In this document: piece after piece, positions 25,855-35,761 of the stretch
How the letters are laid out: every line of letters starts with the position of its first letter
Numbering within the stretch: the stretch's first letter is position 1
Assembly (NCBI GenBank): GCA_018372435.1
Contig: JAHAJA010000030.1
Span: 1-52,123 of the forward strand
DNA length: 52,123 nucleotides
Direction of reading: 5' to 3'
Source: Clostridiales bacterium
GTDB lineage: Bacteria > Bacillota > Clostridia > Lachnospirales > Lachnospiraceae
Notes under the pieces: model-generated
What the model saw: the letters and a program-made list of their open reading frames with translations, nothing else
Told to the model about the DNA's origin: nothing
Databases searched by the model: none
Position numbers and translations under genes: made by a program

Positions 25855-27516
25855 CTAAGTCAATCCCTGTAACTGACTGACATAAGTCATAAACTGCGAT
25901 ATACTTTCCAGAATAAATGGTACTATTAGATATCCACCAATTAACAAAACCATAGGGAAAAATGCAATAAATTTTCCTATAGCGCCTTGATTATCCGTTC
26001 GTATCTCATTATCCTGCTTCCTTTTTTCTATATTATAAGAATAATCTCCTGGTACTTCTTCAAAAGCAGGATATATTCCTATTCGATCACTAACTTCCAG
26101 ATTCTTAACAAGATGCCTAAAAGATTCATTATCACAGGATTGATACATGATATCCAACGCCTTCTCATTGTCCTGCAAAAAACAATCGATACACTCAAGT
26201 ATAGCTGGTAGGAATATCTCACTGCCATAAGCTAACCACTCTAATAAAGTTTCTACCGTCATTCTTCTTATAGGTGTCAACATGATAAGCACCGCTTGTA
26301 GACGCATTAACTCATCCTCTGCATCTCGATTGCCACATGCTACTTTAATAATTAATTGTATGTTTGGAACATAATACGAGAAAATCGTAATTAGAGTAAT
26401 ACATAAGATAATTAGAAGATAATTCGTATCTCTTGCTGCCACAGCAATTTCTTGCTGTGTATATAGCAAAGATGATGTAATAGATGCTATACTATTTTCT
26501 CGAATAATCATTGATATCATAACAATACAAGTGATTATACAAGAAGAAACTGCTAAACATATCTTCACAAATAAAAATTGGTAAACCGTATAACTCGATG
26601 AAATCCTTACAAGATTACGATATACTTTCTGCCACTTGTCTTCTCTTTTGTGAATATGTTCTATTAAGAATTGCTTTATTATATGTATATTGCAAAGCTT
26701 ATCTAGATAAATATGCGGTCTTTTTACCAACTCTTTAGGTTCTATTAGATATTGAATCAACCGAAAAATTATTATAGTAACTATACATAGTATACATTTG
26801 ACAAGTAATCCATATCCTCCATCATAATACCTTATTAATTCAGGAAGATTGCCTATACTCCACCTTCGTATACAGTCTATAAAAAGTATAGGGAATACCG
26901 TAACGAACAATAAACCACTGAATACATGATTTAAACGCTTTCTACGTAATACTTCATTATGTATCTCCTCTTTAAGATGATTCATGTTGCTGAGAAAAGC
27001 TGATTTCCCCATTGTATAAGAGTCACCATACGTAATACATGTTTTACATAATATATAGAATGTCAGTATATAGGGGAATGCTATTCCTTCTTTGTATTCT
27101 TGTAATTCCTCACTATCTTCTAGATCCAAAGCCATGAATAAACTTTGCATGTGACTTGCTATCTCTTCTTGTGATTCCCATATGGATTCTTGCAGAGCTT
27201 CTTCAACCATTCCCGTATTCTGATATATATTCCTCATATTAACTAAGAACTGTTCAAACTGTAATAACAAACTCATATATTTCTTTCTGGTATAATGAAA
27301 ACGATAATAAAGACTCACTAAATAGACTCCCATTATAATCATCAATAGGCTCTCAAAGGATAGCTCCCAAGCAAAGAAAGCGATACATAAGAACGCAATA
27401 CATAAAGACAGTTCTGTATATAGATACCTTCTGGTCAAACAAGTGATTCGTTCTTCTTCACCTGGTATGATCCATTCTTGAATTAATCTTCTTGTTTTTA
27501 AGAACCTTAACATCAT
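25855..27516 (-). CDS. TadB/TadC-like (T2SSF) inner-membrane platform protein
   Basis: About 554 residues with a cytosolic N-terminal segment and multiple spans (two near 45-85, one near 190-215, one near 240-260, one near 325-345, one near 365-385, one at the C-terminus). This is the size of a TadB-TadC fusion. The C-terminal half carries the GSPII_F-like helical bundle: LMRLQAVLIMLTPIRRMTVETLLEWLAYGSEIFLPAILECI and a final EVPGDYSYNIE...GKFIAFFPMVLLIGGYLIVPFILESI. It forms the membrane platform on which the CpaF-type ATPase acts. The ATG at 27516 is 10 bases after GGGGGG; the first in-frame ATG (27534) lies on the Shine-Dalgarno. It overlaps the ATPase gene by 4 bases. Confidence 0.8.
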   Translation of the reverse strand: MMLRFLKTRRLIQEWIIPGEEERITCLTRRYLYTELSLCIAFLCIAFFAWELSFESLLMIIMGVYLVSLYYRFHYTRKKYMSLLLQFEQFLVNMRNIYQNTGMVEEALQESIWESQEEIASHMQSLFMALDLEDSEELQEYKEGIAFPYILTFYILCKTCITYGDSYTMGKSAFLSNMNHLKEEIHNEVLRRKRLNHVFSGLLFVTVFPILFIDCIRRWSIGNLPELIRYYDGGYGLLVKCILCIVTIIIFRLIQYLIEPKELVKRPHIYLDKLCNIHIIKQFLIEHIHKREDKWQKVYRNLVRISSSYTVYQFLFVKICLAVSSCIITCIVMISMIIRENSIASITSSLLYTQQEIAVAARDTNYLLIILCITLITIFSYYVPNIQLIIKVACGNRDAEDELMRLQAVLIMLTPIRRMTVETLLEWLAYGSEIFLPAILECIDCFLQDNEKALDIMYQSCDNESFRHLVKNLEVSDRIGIYPAFEEVPGDYSYNIEKRKQDNEIRTDNQGAIGKFIAFFPMVLLIGGYLIVPFILESISQFMTYVSQLQGLT

Positions 27517-29183
27517 AGGTATACATCCCCCCATTCCTGTTGATTCTTAATGAATTCCTCTTCTTCTGAGGAAGTAAGATGTTTCATAATATGATCCGTT
27601 ATCTCTTCACTTATAGGATTCTTGAGTACATACTTCCCATTCTCATAAACAACGATATCTTGAATTATGAACTGCGCTTCAACCACTCCCTCCTCTTTCG
27701 AAGGACGATAACAAGTTTGTATAACACTCTGTCTCACAGGGATAATTTGTGAGATTCTTTCTATGTATCTATGGCCATCCGCATGCTTGCACATGTGTAC
27801 ATCAAACTGAATGGCATCAACAACTTGCCTGGTTGCCGCAACTTCATTATGAAATCCGCCCTCAGTAAGTAGCGCATTTCTCATTGAATAAACCAAGTCC
27901 TTTGTGGTCTTTGCATGATGTGTAAACAACGTGAATAAAGATGCAACCTGTGACATTGAAATCATCCAACTAGCGACACTTGCAGTGGCCACTTCTCCAA
28001 GAATATTAACACTGCCATCCGTTTTCTTTGCAAAGTCTAGACCCTCAATACCGCTGACATAATCCGTTTCTTTAAAGGATACAATGTTTCTACGCGGGTA
28101 TATCTTTCTTAGATGTAATTCAAAGGATAATTCCTGCACTCTCAGATTATACGTAGGACGAATGTAACGAATCAACGACATCAATAATGTTGTTTTACCA
28201 GAACCTTGTTCCCCTGTTATCGCAATGACTTGACAACCTCTAATCAGCCATTTCAATAATTGAATCGGAATCATACAATTGTTACCAGTAATCAAGCTAT
28301 GAATATCTCTTTGTAACTCATGGTGGAACTTACGAATGAACAGAACCCAGCCTTCACAAAACGGCGGTCTAGCAACTGCGACACGAGAACCGTCCATCAT
28401 CTCATTCACTATGTACCCACGTACCTCTGATAATTGACCTGGATTATTATATCGATAGATATTCTTGCATACACGTATCAGCTCTTTCTCACTTTCAAAT
28501 CCTAAGAACGATAGATGTATGGATTTTCCCTTATAGAACAACCAGATACTTTCATAGGAGGCAGGTAATACACGCATTTCTCCAAACCTTTCCACTTCCA
28601 TACCATTCGTAATTCCTGATACCCCTGCTGACACACCGTCTATGGTCATGTCACGTATCTCATCAATTACACCATTTCCTCGATACCATGAATACAACCT
28701 CTGGCTAAGAATCTGCAGTTTATCATATAGATCTAACGACACGTGATTGCGACGATAGATCGCATGTATTTGTTCCTCTGAGATTTCATAATAGACTTCT
28801 CCATCTTCATTGACCTTAGGTTGATCTAACAGGTTATCTTCTATCATAAAAATCAGAGCTCGATTCTCATGCTTTTGAATATACTGATATAACAAGATAT
28901 CAAATTTGTCTCTAGCTGAGAGATTTCCACTTTCAAAGGCCATGAAATGTTCGAGATCTCCTTCCGTGAATTGAAACTTGCTTATTAGTATATCTACGAT
29001 ATATTCCTTGATATATAACTTGGCTTGCCAATCACCGAACGTACATGTTTTCAATGCACTTCTCAATTCTCTCCTTCTTTGTATCTGTCTTTGCTGTTCT
29101 ACCAAACTAGCATTACTATCAAAGATATGCGTACGTAAGATATCTCGAAAAGTATTCTCAACTTCTGCTCGTAAACTATCCAT
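27513..29183 (-). CDS. CpaF/TadA-type pilus or secretion ATPase
   Basis: 556 residues of the VirB11/CpaF secretion-ATPase family, soluble. The N-terminal domain contains RLYSWYRGNGVIDEIRDMTIDGVSAG and the CpaF-like VRGYIVNEMMDGSRVAVARPPF. Walker A is ITGEQGSGKTTLL (about 318-330). The Walker B region is INILGEVATASVASWMISMSQVASLFTLFTHHAKT, and TRQVVDAIQFDVHMC is the Tad-type end block. It powers assembly or retraction of a Tad/Flp-type pilus or a related secretion system. There is an unusually weak ribosome binding site; the start is the only possible ATG before an in-frame stop. It partners the gene at 25855-27516. Confidence 0.9.
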   Translation of the reverse strand: MDSLRAEVENTFRDILRTHIFDSNASLVEQQRQIQRRRELRSALKTCTFGDWQAKLYIKEYIVDILISKFQFTEGDLEHFMAFESGNLSARDKFDILLYQYIQKHENRALIFMIEDNLLDQPKVNEDGEVYYEISEEQIHAIYRRNHVSLDLYDKLQILSQRLYSWYRGNGVIDEIRDMTIDGVSAGVSGITNGMEVERFGEMRVLPASYESIWLFYKGKSIHLSFLGFESEKELIRVCKNIYRYNNPGQLSEVRGYIVNEMMDGSRVAVARPPFCEGWVLFIRKFHHELQRDIHSLITGNNCMIPIQLLKWLIRGCQVIAITGEQGSGKTTLLMSLIRYIRPTYNLRVQELSFELHLRKIYPRRNIVSFKETDYVSGIEGLDFAKKTDGSVNILGEVATASVASWMISMSQVASLFTLFTHHAKTTKDLVYSMRNALLTEGGFHNEVAATRQVVDAIQFDVHMCKHADGHRYIERISQIIPVRQSVIQTCYRPSKEEGVVEAQFIIQDIVVYENGKYVLKNPISEEITDHIMKHLTSSEEEEFIKNQQEWGDVYL

Positions 29184-29227
29184 GTTAACAATTTGTTTTG
29201 TCTCTACTTTCGTATTCTGTCTTTTTC

Positions 29228-30136
29228 CTATATGTAACAGTCTTCACACCTACCTTTACTAATAGATTGCATCGGTAATACCGCTTCTGTTTTTATAGGA
29301 AGCACAGATACTTGTTCGTTTCTATCTTGTCTGGCTTCCTCAATCGCTTCATTTAACATCTCTGCTGCTTGTTTAACTGCATGTAGGAAGGAATAATTAG
29401 AATCTCCCTTAGTGCATTCTACATTGGCTGATATAAAATCAAGTAATCTCCCCTCGGCCATAGCCTCCCTACATAGTGTATTATAAGGTATGGTGGCAAT
29501 ATCCATAATAGGGATCTTGTACCTTCTACTTATATTTTTAACATTAAACTTGGAATTTGGTTGATAATTACCTATAAGATATCGAATCTTCGATATAGAT
29601 ATGTCTGTACACGTTAATATTCCCTTAGAGGAATTAACATGTTGCATAAGATTTAATATAACAAGATCTGCCTGCTCTAGAATAAAACGCGTACTTTCCT
29701 TGGTGATATCCTGCAAATCCATAAACACAAGATCATCACTCTCTTTGCATAACTTTACCAACTTTGGCAATATACTAGCAATCTCTTTTTCAAAAAGTGA
29801 ACTTTCCATCTGACGATTAGGAAGATAATACAAGGTACCCGGATACAGTTCTTTGGCTAATTCCTTTACTTGCCATGATAGATCAAGATTTTCTTTTTGC
29901 TGCAACCTACAAAACAACTCTTTCGAACCGCTAATATGATAGGATGCAAAGCTTTTACTAAGAAACGATAGTTTCGTTCTTGGAGTAACATTGTCCTCAA
30001 TCATATTCCAATTCGTATGGTTTTCCCATAATAAAATCTTTTGCTTCGTTCTAATCGCTAGATAAGTAGCTAAGCAACAAAGATTACTTGTGGTTCCTGC
30101 ATTCCCTCTAACATTACTATAGAAAGCAATTAGCAT
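29228..30136 (-). CDS. ParA/MinD-like (CpaE/TadZ) protein with degenerate P-loop
   Basis: 302 residues. The N-terminus MLIAFYSNVRGNAGTTSNLCCLATYLA follows a ParA/MinD strand-loop-helix, and later VFMDLQDITK and ADLVILNLMQ match the Walker B and A'-like strands of that fold. But the P-loop reads RGNAGTTS, where KGGVGKTT is expected: the signature Lys and the Walker Lys are both missing. Such ATPase-poor TadZ/CpaE proteins localise Tad pili at the pole. It overlaps the first gene of the operon by 7 bases. C-terminal ~80 residues are helical and end in a CEDCYI tail. Confidence 0.75.
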   Translation of the reverse strand: MLIAFYSNVRGNAGTTSNLCCLATYLAIRTKQKILLWENHTNWNMIEDNVTPRTKLSFLSKSFASYHISGSKELFCRLQQKENLDLSWQVKELAKELYPGTLYYLPNRQMESSLFEKEIASILPKLVKLCKESDDLVFMDLQDITKESTRFILEQADLVILNLMQHVNSSKGILTCTDISISKIRYLIGNYQPNSKFNVKNISRRYKIPIMDIATIPYNTLCREAMAEGRLLDFISANVECTKGDSNYSFLHAVKQAAEMLNEAIEEARQDRNEQVSVLPIKTEAVLPMQSISKGRCEDCYI

Positions 30137-30777
30137 TCCACCACCCCTTTCTTTAATTGTTTTATCGCATCATTAATCTCCTTGTTTGTAAATGTCTGTA
30201 GTTCTCTTAATATACAAGATAAGGTTCCAATCATATCGTCTGACATTCTTATGAAATTCTTCACTTCTTCGAGCTCTAGACATTGCTTGTAATAAAAATC
30301 ATAGCTATCAAGCCAAATCTCACTTACCGTACAAAGCTCCTTGCAATCAGGATAATTACGCATGAAATAATTACTATCTAACCTCTTACTGCAAACATCT
30401 CTTACAATTAAATTGCAATTCCTATTATAGCTAAGAATTGCCTGAGCTATCTCCTCCATCACCTTCTTATATAGATTCGTTATTCCAACTATATAATCAA
30501 ACATAATAAAGGTGTCATTATATAAAGCTACCTCACGAACTTCTAATTCATATAACACATAGGAATATTCGCCTACTATCTCTTCATGAACTTGAAGCCA
30601 TTCTTTACTACAGGTTAACCAATCTAGCCCCATATAATAGCTCGGTTGATATTCTTTCTCCTCTCTCTCCTGATATGTAACGATCAATACCTCTTGCCCA
30701 CATATACGCAATAATCTACCTATATAATATACGATATCTCGGCTAGGCACTCCAATAAAAGCTATTGACTTAGCCAT
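30130..30777 (-). CDS. First gene of the Tad-like operon, unknown function
   Basis: 215 residues, soluble. The start MAKSIAFIGVPSRDIVYYIGRLLRICGQEVLIVTYQ is a Rossmann-type strand-loop-helix that resembles the P-loop/ParA fold but has no Gly-rich loop. The rest is rich in Tyr and Cys with a helical end. AAAAGGAGGAGGA precedes the ATG, one of the strongest ribosome binding sites here. It overlaps the next gene by 7 bases. A TATAAT (30859-30854, minus strand) upstream is a possible -10, but no good -35 is seen. In Lachnospiraceae a similar small protein heads Tad-like clusters; function unknown. Confidence 0.68.
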   Translation of the reverse strand: MAKSIAFIGVPSRDIVYYIGRLLRICGQEVLIVTYQEREEKEYQPSYYMGLDWLTCSKEWLQVHEEIVGEYSYVLYELEVREVALYNDTFIMFDYIVGITNLYKKVMEEIAQAILSYNRNCNLIVRDVCSKRLDSNYFMRNYPDCKELCTVSEIWLDSYDFYYKQCLELEEVKNFIRMSDDMIGTLSCILRELQTFTNKEINDAIKQLKKGVVEC

Positions 30778-31007
30778 TCCTCCTCCTTTTGATATCCGAT
30801 ACGACGATACGTAACTACCTATCTTACAGATATCTGAATATACTTCTTACTTCATTATAGTTTTGTGACGGGATTACATCTTGATAAACGTTGAAATAAA
30901 TGAATGATAACGATAAACCAGATAATTTAAGACTTGTTTCAGATAGAAATGATTATATCCCAGATTTTCTCATTTGTAAACCTTTTTTTTACATTTTAAG
31001 TGTAAAA

Positions 31008-31041
31008 AGCTGAAATTAGTTTATCATAACTAATTTCAGCT
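31008..31041 (-). terminator. Intrinsic terminator after the lipoprotein gene
   Basis: AGCTGAAATTAGTT (31008-31021) and AACTAATTTCAGCT (31028-31041), a perfect 14-bp stem with a 6-base loop. On the minus strand it is followed by TTTTTACAC. The rest of 30778-31007 holds no gene that I can see. Confidence 0.88.
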
Positions 31042-31073
31042 TCTAAATTTATTTTATACTATTTTTATCTTAT

Positions 31074-31571
31074 TTATTTTTGAGCATCATCAGCGATTTG
31101 TGCTGCTTCCGAAATCTTTGTATTAGAAGTTGTCATGTATTCATCACCTTCTCCAATTGCAGTCTCAAAAGCATTAAATGCTTCTTGATCTGTAATTGTC
31201 TCTTCCGTACAACCTTCGATTGCTTTACGGTAAACGGCAATACCATCGATTGCTGCTTCTGCGCCTTCTTTGAAAACTACTTGTGCCTCTTTATAGATTT
31301 TAGGAGCTTTTAAATCTTTTAATGTAGTAAATTCCGCTTCCATAGTATCAAGATCTTCAAGAGTTGCGGTTCTTGCATCTTCGTTTGTTACATCGCTAAG
31401 AAACGTTTGTAAATCAGTGATTAATGTTGAGTTTGCAGTTGATGCATTGTTAACAGCTGCCATAACGTCATCGTAATATTTTTTTTCTGCTTTTTTGTCA
31501 GAGCATCCTGTTAATGCAAATGCCAAACATAACGTTAGAACCGCCATTAGAATTTTGTTGAATTTTTTCAT
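31074..31571 (-). CDS. Small helical lipoprotein
   Basis: 165 residues. The type-II signal peptide MKKFNKILMAVLTLCLAFALTGC has the lipobox LTGC with lipidated Cys23. The mature part is Lys/Glu/Ala/Thr-rich and predicted all-helical, most like a four-helix bundle (DDVMAAVNNASTANSTLITDL..., EDARTATLEDLDTMEAEFTTL, AQVVFKEGAEAAIDGIAVYRKA). No conserved catalytic residues. GGGAGGAATA precedes the ATG. Possibly a surface sensor or binding protein; no more can be said. It is transcribed alone, between a clear promoter and terminator. Confidence 0.85.
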   Translation of the reverse strand: MKKFNKILMAVLTLCLAFALTGCSDKKAEKKYYDDVMAAVNNASTANSTLITDLQTFLSDVTNEDARTATLEDLDTMEAEFTTLKDLKAPKIYKEAQVVFKEGAEAAIDGIAVYRKAIEGCTEETITDQEAFNAFETAIGEGDEYMTTSNTKISEAAQIADDAQK

Positions 31572-31693
31572 TATTCCTCCCTTGTTGTATCATAAGATCC
31601 CTTATAACACCCGCCACCTATTATGCTAAAGATATGAATGTGGCTATTCTTATATTTTATATCTTGCATTCTAATCCATAGACTACAAATACA

Positions 31694-31722
31694 ATCCTAG
31701 CAGAATAATCTTATAATTTCAA
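31694..31722 (-). promoter_or_regulatory. Sigma-A promoter of the lipoprotein gene
   Basis: On the minus strand TTGAAA (31722-31717), a 17-base spacer and TAGGAT (31699-31694). A start near 31687 gives a leader of about 115 bases. Confidence 0.6.
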
Positions 31723-31811
31723 CTATTAATTGTAAAATCAGGTCTTTTTTCCCTAGTTCTTACACTAGATTTACCAACGTAAATACAGTAGTTAAATATT
31801 ACAACTTATTA

Positions 31812-33458
31812 TTACATATTAATTATATGATCAACAATTCCCATAGTAGATTTTCTATGAGATACAAGGATAATGGTCTTATTCTCTTTTTCCTTTTCTA
31901 AACTCTTTAGAATAATTCCTTCATTCAAACTATCGATGTTACTAGTTGGTTCATCTAAGAAAATGATGCTACTCTTATGAAGAAATGCTCTTGCTAGTCC
32001 AATTCGTTGTCTTTCACCACCAGATAAGGATTCTCCTAACTCACTTACTGTCGTATCATAGCCACTTGGAAGTGAAAGTATGAAATCATGAATCGATGCC
32101 TTTTTAGCAGCTTCGATTACTTCTTCTCTTGTTGCATCTTCCCTTGCAATCTTAATATTATTCTCAATGGTATCATGGAAAAGATAAGTTTCTTGTGTTA
32201 CGTAAGCAATATTCTTTCTCAATGATGAAGTCATAATCGTATTCACAGCATTCTTACCATAAGATATTGTTCCTTGATTTGTTTCATAGAAACGCATCAG
32301 TAATTTTAAGAAGGTTGACTTACCACATCCACTCTTACCTAAGATTCCATGAATCTTATTTTCTTTGAATGTTTCATTGAAGTTATTTAAAACTACCTTG
32401 TTCTCATAACCGAATGTTACTCCATCGCAAGTAATATCTCCACTGCATTCCTCTTCACCTGTAACATTATCATGGACAATTGGTTCTTCATTTAATAAAT
32501 TAAGCACACGATTTCCGCAAGCTAGGGTATGGTTTAAGTTATTGGATAAGGCAGATAAAGCTGCTGTTGGACCAAATGAACTAATCATGGCTACCGTTGC
32601 TATTAATGACATTCCCCCTTCAATCTCACCTTGACTCGCAAGATATCCTGAAACTCCAAGCATAATAATTCCTGCAAACAGGATAATCCAATCTGTAGTA
32701 ATATTTTGTATACTTTCTTCTTTCTTTAATTCCTTCGCTATCTTTTCTAGACTTTCCGTCTTATTAGCCAAATAACTTTGTCGTTTCTTTTGTTGTCCAT
32801 ATTGAATGATTTCTTCTAATCCGTAAAGATTGTCAAGAACAGAGGTATTCAATTCACCAAAGGAATCTCTATACTCTTGTCCTTTTTCTCTACCCCTTCT
32901 ACTATTTAATACTGGTACTACAAAACCTATTAAGAGATAGAATACTAAGGCAACTACTCCTAATACTGGGTGTATTATACCAATAAAGACACACATAAAT
33001 ACAGACGTAATAATGGCTATCGCAATTGGTGATATCGTATGTGCATAGAATACCTCTAATAATTCAATATCACTTGTTATTATTGATATAAGATTACCCT
33101 TATCATTCCCATCTAACTTCGCAGGTGCTAGACGACGTAATGATGCAAACACTTTGTGACGGATACTAGCAAGTAGCTTGAATGCAATATAATGATTACA
33201 TGCTTGTTCTGCATAACGTAAAATTCCTCGTATTACAGCAAATATAATAATGACCGTAAAGATTGTTGTAAGCGTAAGCTTATTATAATGACCAGCCACT
33301 GATAAAAATCCATATCCACCAAGAATCGTGATAAAGGAAGCTACAAGATTACCTATACATCCCATTAAAATTGCTAGTAACATAAATCCCATTAGAGGAC
33401 GAATCATGCCAAGCAACTCTAACATTATTTGAAAGCCATTCTTTTTCTTTTGTTGCAT
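31812..33458 (-). CDS. ABC exporter half, CydC-like
   Basis: 548 residues: six N-terminal spans (ABC type-1 exporter membrane domain, about 15-300) and a C-terminal ATPase. Walker A is GKSGCGKST, signature LSGGERQR, Walker B IIFLDEPTSNID and H-loop LVSHR. Its ATG overlaps the stop of the upstream exporter half by one base (TAATG), so the two make a heterodimer. The pair with a YbaN protein resembles CydDC-like exporters found in anaerobes that lack cytochrome bd; substrate may be a thiol or peptide, but this is inference. The C-terminus is short, ending soon after the H-loop (DHIINM). Confidence 0.85.
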   Translation of the reverse strand: MQQKKKNGFQIMLELLGMIRPLMGFMLLAILMGCIGNLVASFITILGGYGFLSVAGHYNKLTLTTIFTVIIIFAVIRGILRYAEQACNHYIAFKLLASIRHKVFASLRRLAPAKLDGNDKGNLISIITSDIELLEVFYAHTISPIAIAIITSVFMCVFIGIIHPVLGVVALVFYLLIGFVVPVLNSRRGREKGQEYRDSFGELNTSVLDNLYGLEEIIQYGQQKKRQSYLANKTESLEKIAKELKKEESIQNITTDWIILFAGIIMLGVSGYLASQGEIEGGMSLIATVAMISSFGPTAALSALSNNLNHTLACGNRVLNLLNEEPIVHDNVTGEEECSGDITCDGVTFGYENKVVLNNFNETFKENKIHGILGKSGCGKSTFLKLLMRFYETNQGTISYGKNAVNTIMTSSLRKNIAYVTQETYLFHDTIENNIKIAREDATREEVIEAAKKASIHDFILSLPSGYDTTVSELGESLSGGERQRIGLARAFLHKSSIIFLDEPTSNIDSLNEGIILKSLEKEKENKTIILVSHRKSTMGIVDHIINM

Positions 33459-35206
33459 TAGTTCGCTACCTCCTCTGTATATTTTTCTAACTCTTTTTGA
33501 CTTGTATATAATTGATGATAATACTTTTGTTGTCTCATTAACTCTTCATGCGTTCCTGTCTCCATGATTTTACCATTCTTCATAACAAGAACTTGATCTG
33601 CTATTACTACATTTGCTAATCTATGAGAGATCAGTATTACTGTCTTTGTTTTAGCGAGTTTATGAATAACTTCCATGATTTTATTCTCACTTTCAACATC
33701 AATATTGGAAGTTGCTTCGTCGAATATATAGACTTCACTGTCATGCAAGATAGCTCTAGCTAATGCTATTCTTTGCTTTTGCCCACCAGATAAGTTCGCA
33801 GCTTTCTCTGTAATCTCCATGGATAAACCACCCTTTTCCATTATGGTCTCAAGTAGATCAACCTGCTCTAATGCATATAACATCTCATCTTTAGTAGCTT
33901 GTTCTCTGCCCATACGAAGATTATCTTCCACGGTTCCTTTGAATAAATAACTATCATGACGAATTCTTGTGATTTTTTTATGTATGAACTCTTCTGATAA
34001 ATCATTTATATGACAATCTCCCATTAGTACATGTCCTTCATTTGGTCTGTTGTCATTCATTATTAACGATGCAATTGTACTCTTTCCACAACCAGAAGTT
34101 CCAACTAGTGCAGTAAATGAGTTCTTTGGAATCACAAATGAAATATTATTAATAACAGTCTGACCTTCCTCGTATCCAAAGGTTACTTTATTAAACTTAA
34201 TATCTGCTTGCAAATCTTGTCTCTTACCATCCTGTTCATTGAAATCATTCTTATCTACGGGCATTTCAAGCAAAGCAAATATCTTATTAGCCGCAGCATT
34301 TCCATTCATGGCAATATGGAAGAAGGAACCTAGTAAACGTAATGGTAAAAAGAAATCTGCTGCAATTAACATAATAAATAAGCACTGAGTAAATGTAATT
34401 TGTCCACTTCTATATTCAAGAATACTTAAGATAATACCTGTAGCAGTACCACCATAAGCAATTAAGTCCATGACACTGATCGAGTTTAATTGCATGATTA
34501 ATACTCGCATGGTAATCTTACGAAACATCTCTGCTTCTTCATCCATCTTCTTAGCATAGCGTTCATCTGCTTGATAGATCTTAAGAGTTGTTAAACCTTG
34601 TAGATTCTCTAAGAAGGTGTCACCAAGTCCCGTATAGATACCCCAATATTTATTCAACATCTTCTTAGCGAATTTCTGGACAGCAATAATGGAGACAGGT
34701 ATTAATGGTACACAGAGTAGTAATACCAGTGCTACCTTAATACTCATAAAACTTACAATTACAAACAACGTGATTGGCGCTAATAAGCTGTAGAAAAATT
34801 GTGGAACATATCTACCAAAATAGATCTCTAGCTGTTCTACCCCTTCGGTGCTAATCTGTACGATTTCCGATGTAGCCATACTTTTACGATAACTTGTACC
34901 CAAATCCATTAACTTTTGATTCATCACTTCACGTAATCTACTCTTCACCTTTGTAGAAGCTAAGTACGACATAATGTCATTAATCTTCGTCATACCTCCA
35001 CGAATCAGTATCACCGCAACAAACGTAAGGAAAAGTAGTACCATTTGTTTTGTCGTAAATGTATCTTTCACAATTGCATTAATTGTATTAGCAATTACAA
35101 ACATTAAAGTCACATTGGATAACAAAGAAATCCATTGTGTTAAAACCATTCCTGCAACTTGTTTTTGATTATCTTTAAATTCTTGCAATAATCGTTTATG
35201 AAACAT
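33458..35206 (-). CDS. ABC exporter half, CydD-like
   Basis: 582 residues: six spans then an ATPase. Walker A GTSGCGKST, signature LSGGQKQR (preceded by ITEKAANLS), Walker B VYIFDEATSNID and H-loop LISHR. The membrane domain has the ATSEIVQISTEGVEQLEIYFGRYVPQFFYS pattern seen in CydD-like proteins. I place the start at 35206 (MFHKRLLQEF); AAAGGA lies 10 bases before it. An in-frame start at 35242 would add 12 residues in an unlikely context. It is followed without gap by the CydC-like half and preceded by ybaN. Confidence 0.87.
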   Translation of the reverse strand: MFHKRLLQEFKDNQKQVAGMVLTQWISLLSNVTLMFVIANTINAIVKDTFTTKQMVLLFLTFVAVILIRGGMTKINDIMSYLASTKVKSRLREVMNQKLMDLGTSYRKSMATSEIVQISTEGVEQLEIYFGRYVPQFFYSLLAPITLFVIVSFMSIKVALVLLLCVPLIPVSIIAVQKFAKKMLNKYWGIYTGLGDTFLENLQGLTTLKIYQADERYAKKMDEEAEMFRKITMRVLIMQLNSISVMDLIAYGGTATGIILSILEYRSGQITFTQCLFIMLIAADFFLPLRLLGSFFHIAMNGNAAANKIFALLEMPVDKNDFNEQDGKRQDLQADIKFNKVTFGYEEGQTVINNISFVIPKNSFTALVGTSGCGKSTIASLIMNDNRPNEGHVLMGDCHINDLSEEFIHKKITRIRHDSYLFKGTVEDNLRMGREQATKDEMLYALEQVDLLETIMEKGGLSMEITEKAANLSGGQKQRIALARAILHDSEVYIFDEATSNIDVESENKIMEVIHKLAKTKTVILISHRLANVVIADQVLVMKNGKIMETGTHEELMRQQKYYHQLYTSQKELEKYTEEVAN

Positions 35207-35275
35207 GTCTTTTAATTCCTTTCTTCTTATGTTATAGCACATGCCTAATCAGTGCTACTCACAGTACAACGCTAG

Positions 35276-35653
35276 TTAAGAATCTGTGCTTGTCTTAATT
35301 CGAAATACAAAATAATAGAAATGGCCCAGTGCCACACCCACGATTACTACTCGCCCATACCAAACTGGACAAAATAAAAATCCAATAATAAACATAACAC
35401 CAAGCATTATTAATGTAGTTATCTTAGACTTATACGTCATAGTCTTATTCTTAACCACCTGAACAATGTGCTTCTGGTAAAAAGCTGTGGCTATAAACCA
35501 CTTATGAAATCGTTCTGATCCTTTTGCAAACAATACTGTCGCAAGCAATAAAAAAGGAGTTGCCGGCACAAAAGGTAATACTACACCAATAGCACCCAAC
35601 CCCACACATACAAACGCCAAACCTACACATATACTATTCATTAACCGCTTCAT
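35276..35653 (-). CDS. YbaN family (DUF454) membrane protein
   Basis: 125 residues with two N-terminal and two C-terminal hydrophobic stretches. The conserved block is GLGAIGVVLPFVPATPFLLLATVLFAKGSERFHKWF, diagnostic of YbaN. The molecular role is unknown; in Firmicutes ybaN is commonly beside a CydDC-like exporter, as here. It is the first gene of the operon. AAAGGAG lies about 11 bases before the ATG. Confidence 0.9.
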   Translation of the reverse strand: MKRLMNSICVGLAFVCVGLGAIGVVLPFVPATPFLLLATVLFAKGSERFHKWFIATAFYQKHIVQVVKNKTMTYKSKITTLIMLGVMFIIGFLFCPVWYGRVVIVGVALGHFYYFVFRIKTSTDS

Positions 35654-35761
35654 TTTAACAAAAGCTCCTTTCCAAATATGATACTATATGCATCACTTCT
35701 TCCTCGTTGTAATACTGACACTAGTAAATCCTTCGACGTTATCTAAAACTAATTACAGTTA

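Noticed and set aside
31812..35206. True CydDC of a cytochrome bd system
   Set aside because: There are no cydAB genes here and the organism looks strictly anaerobic; I call it only CydDC-like.
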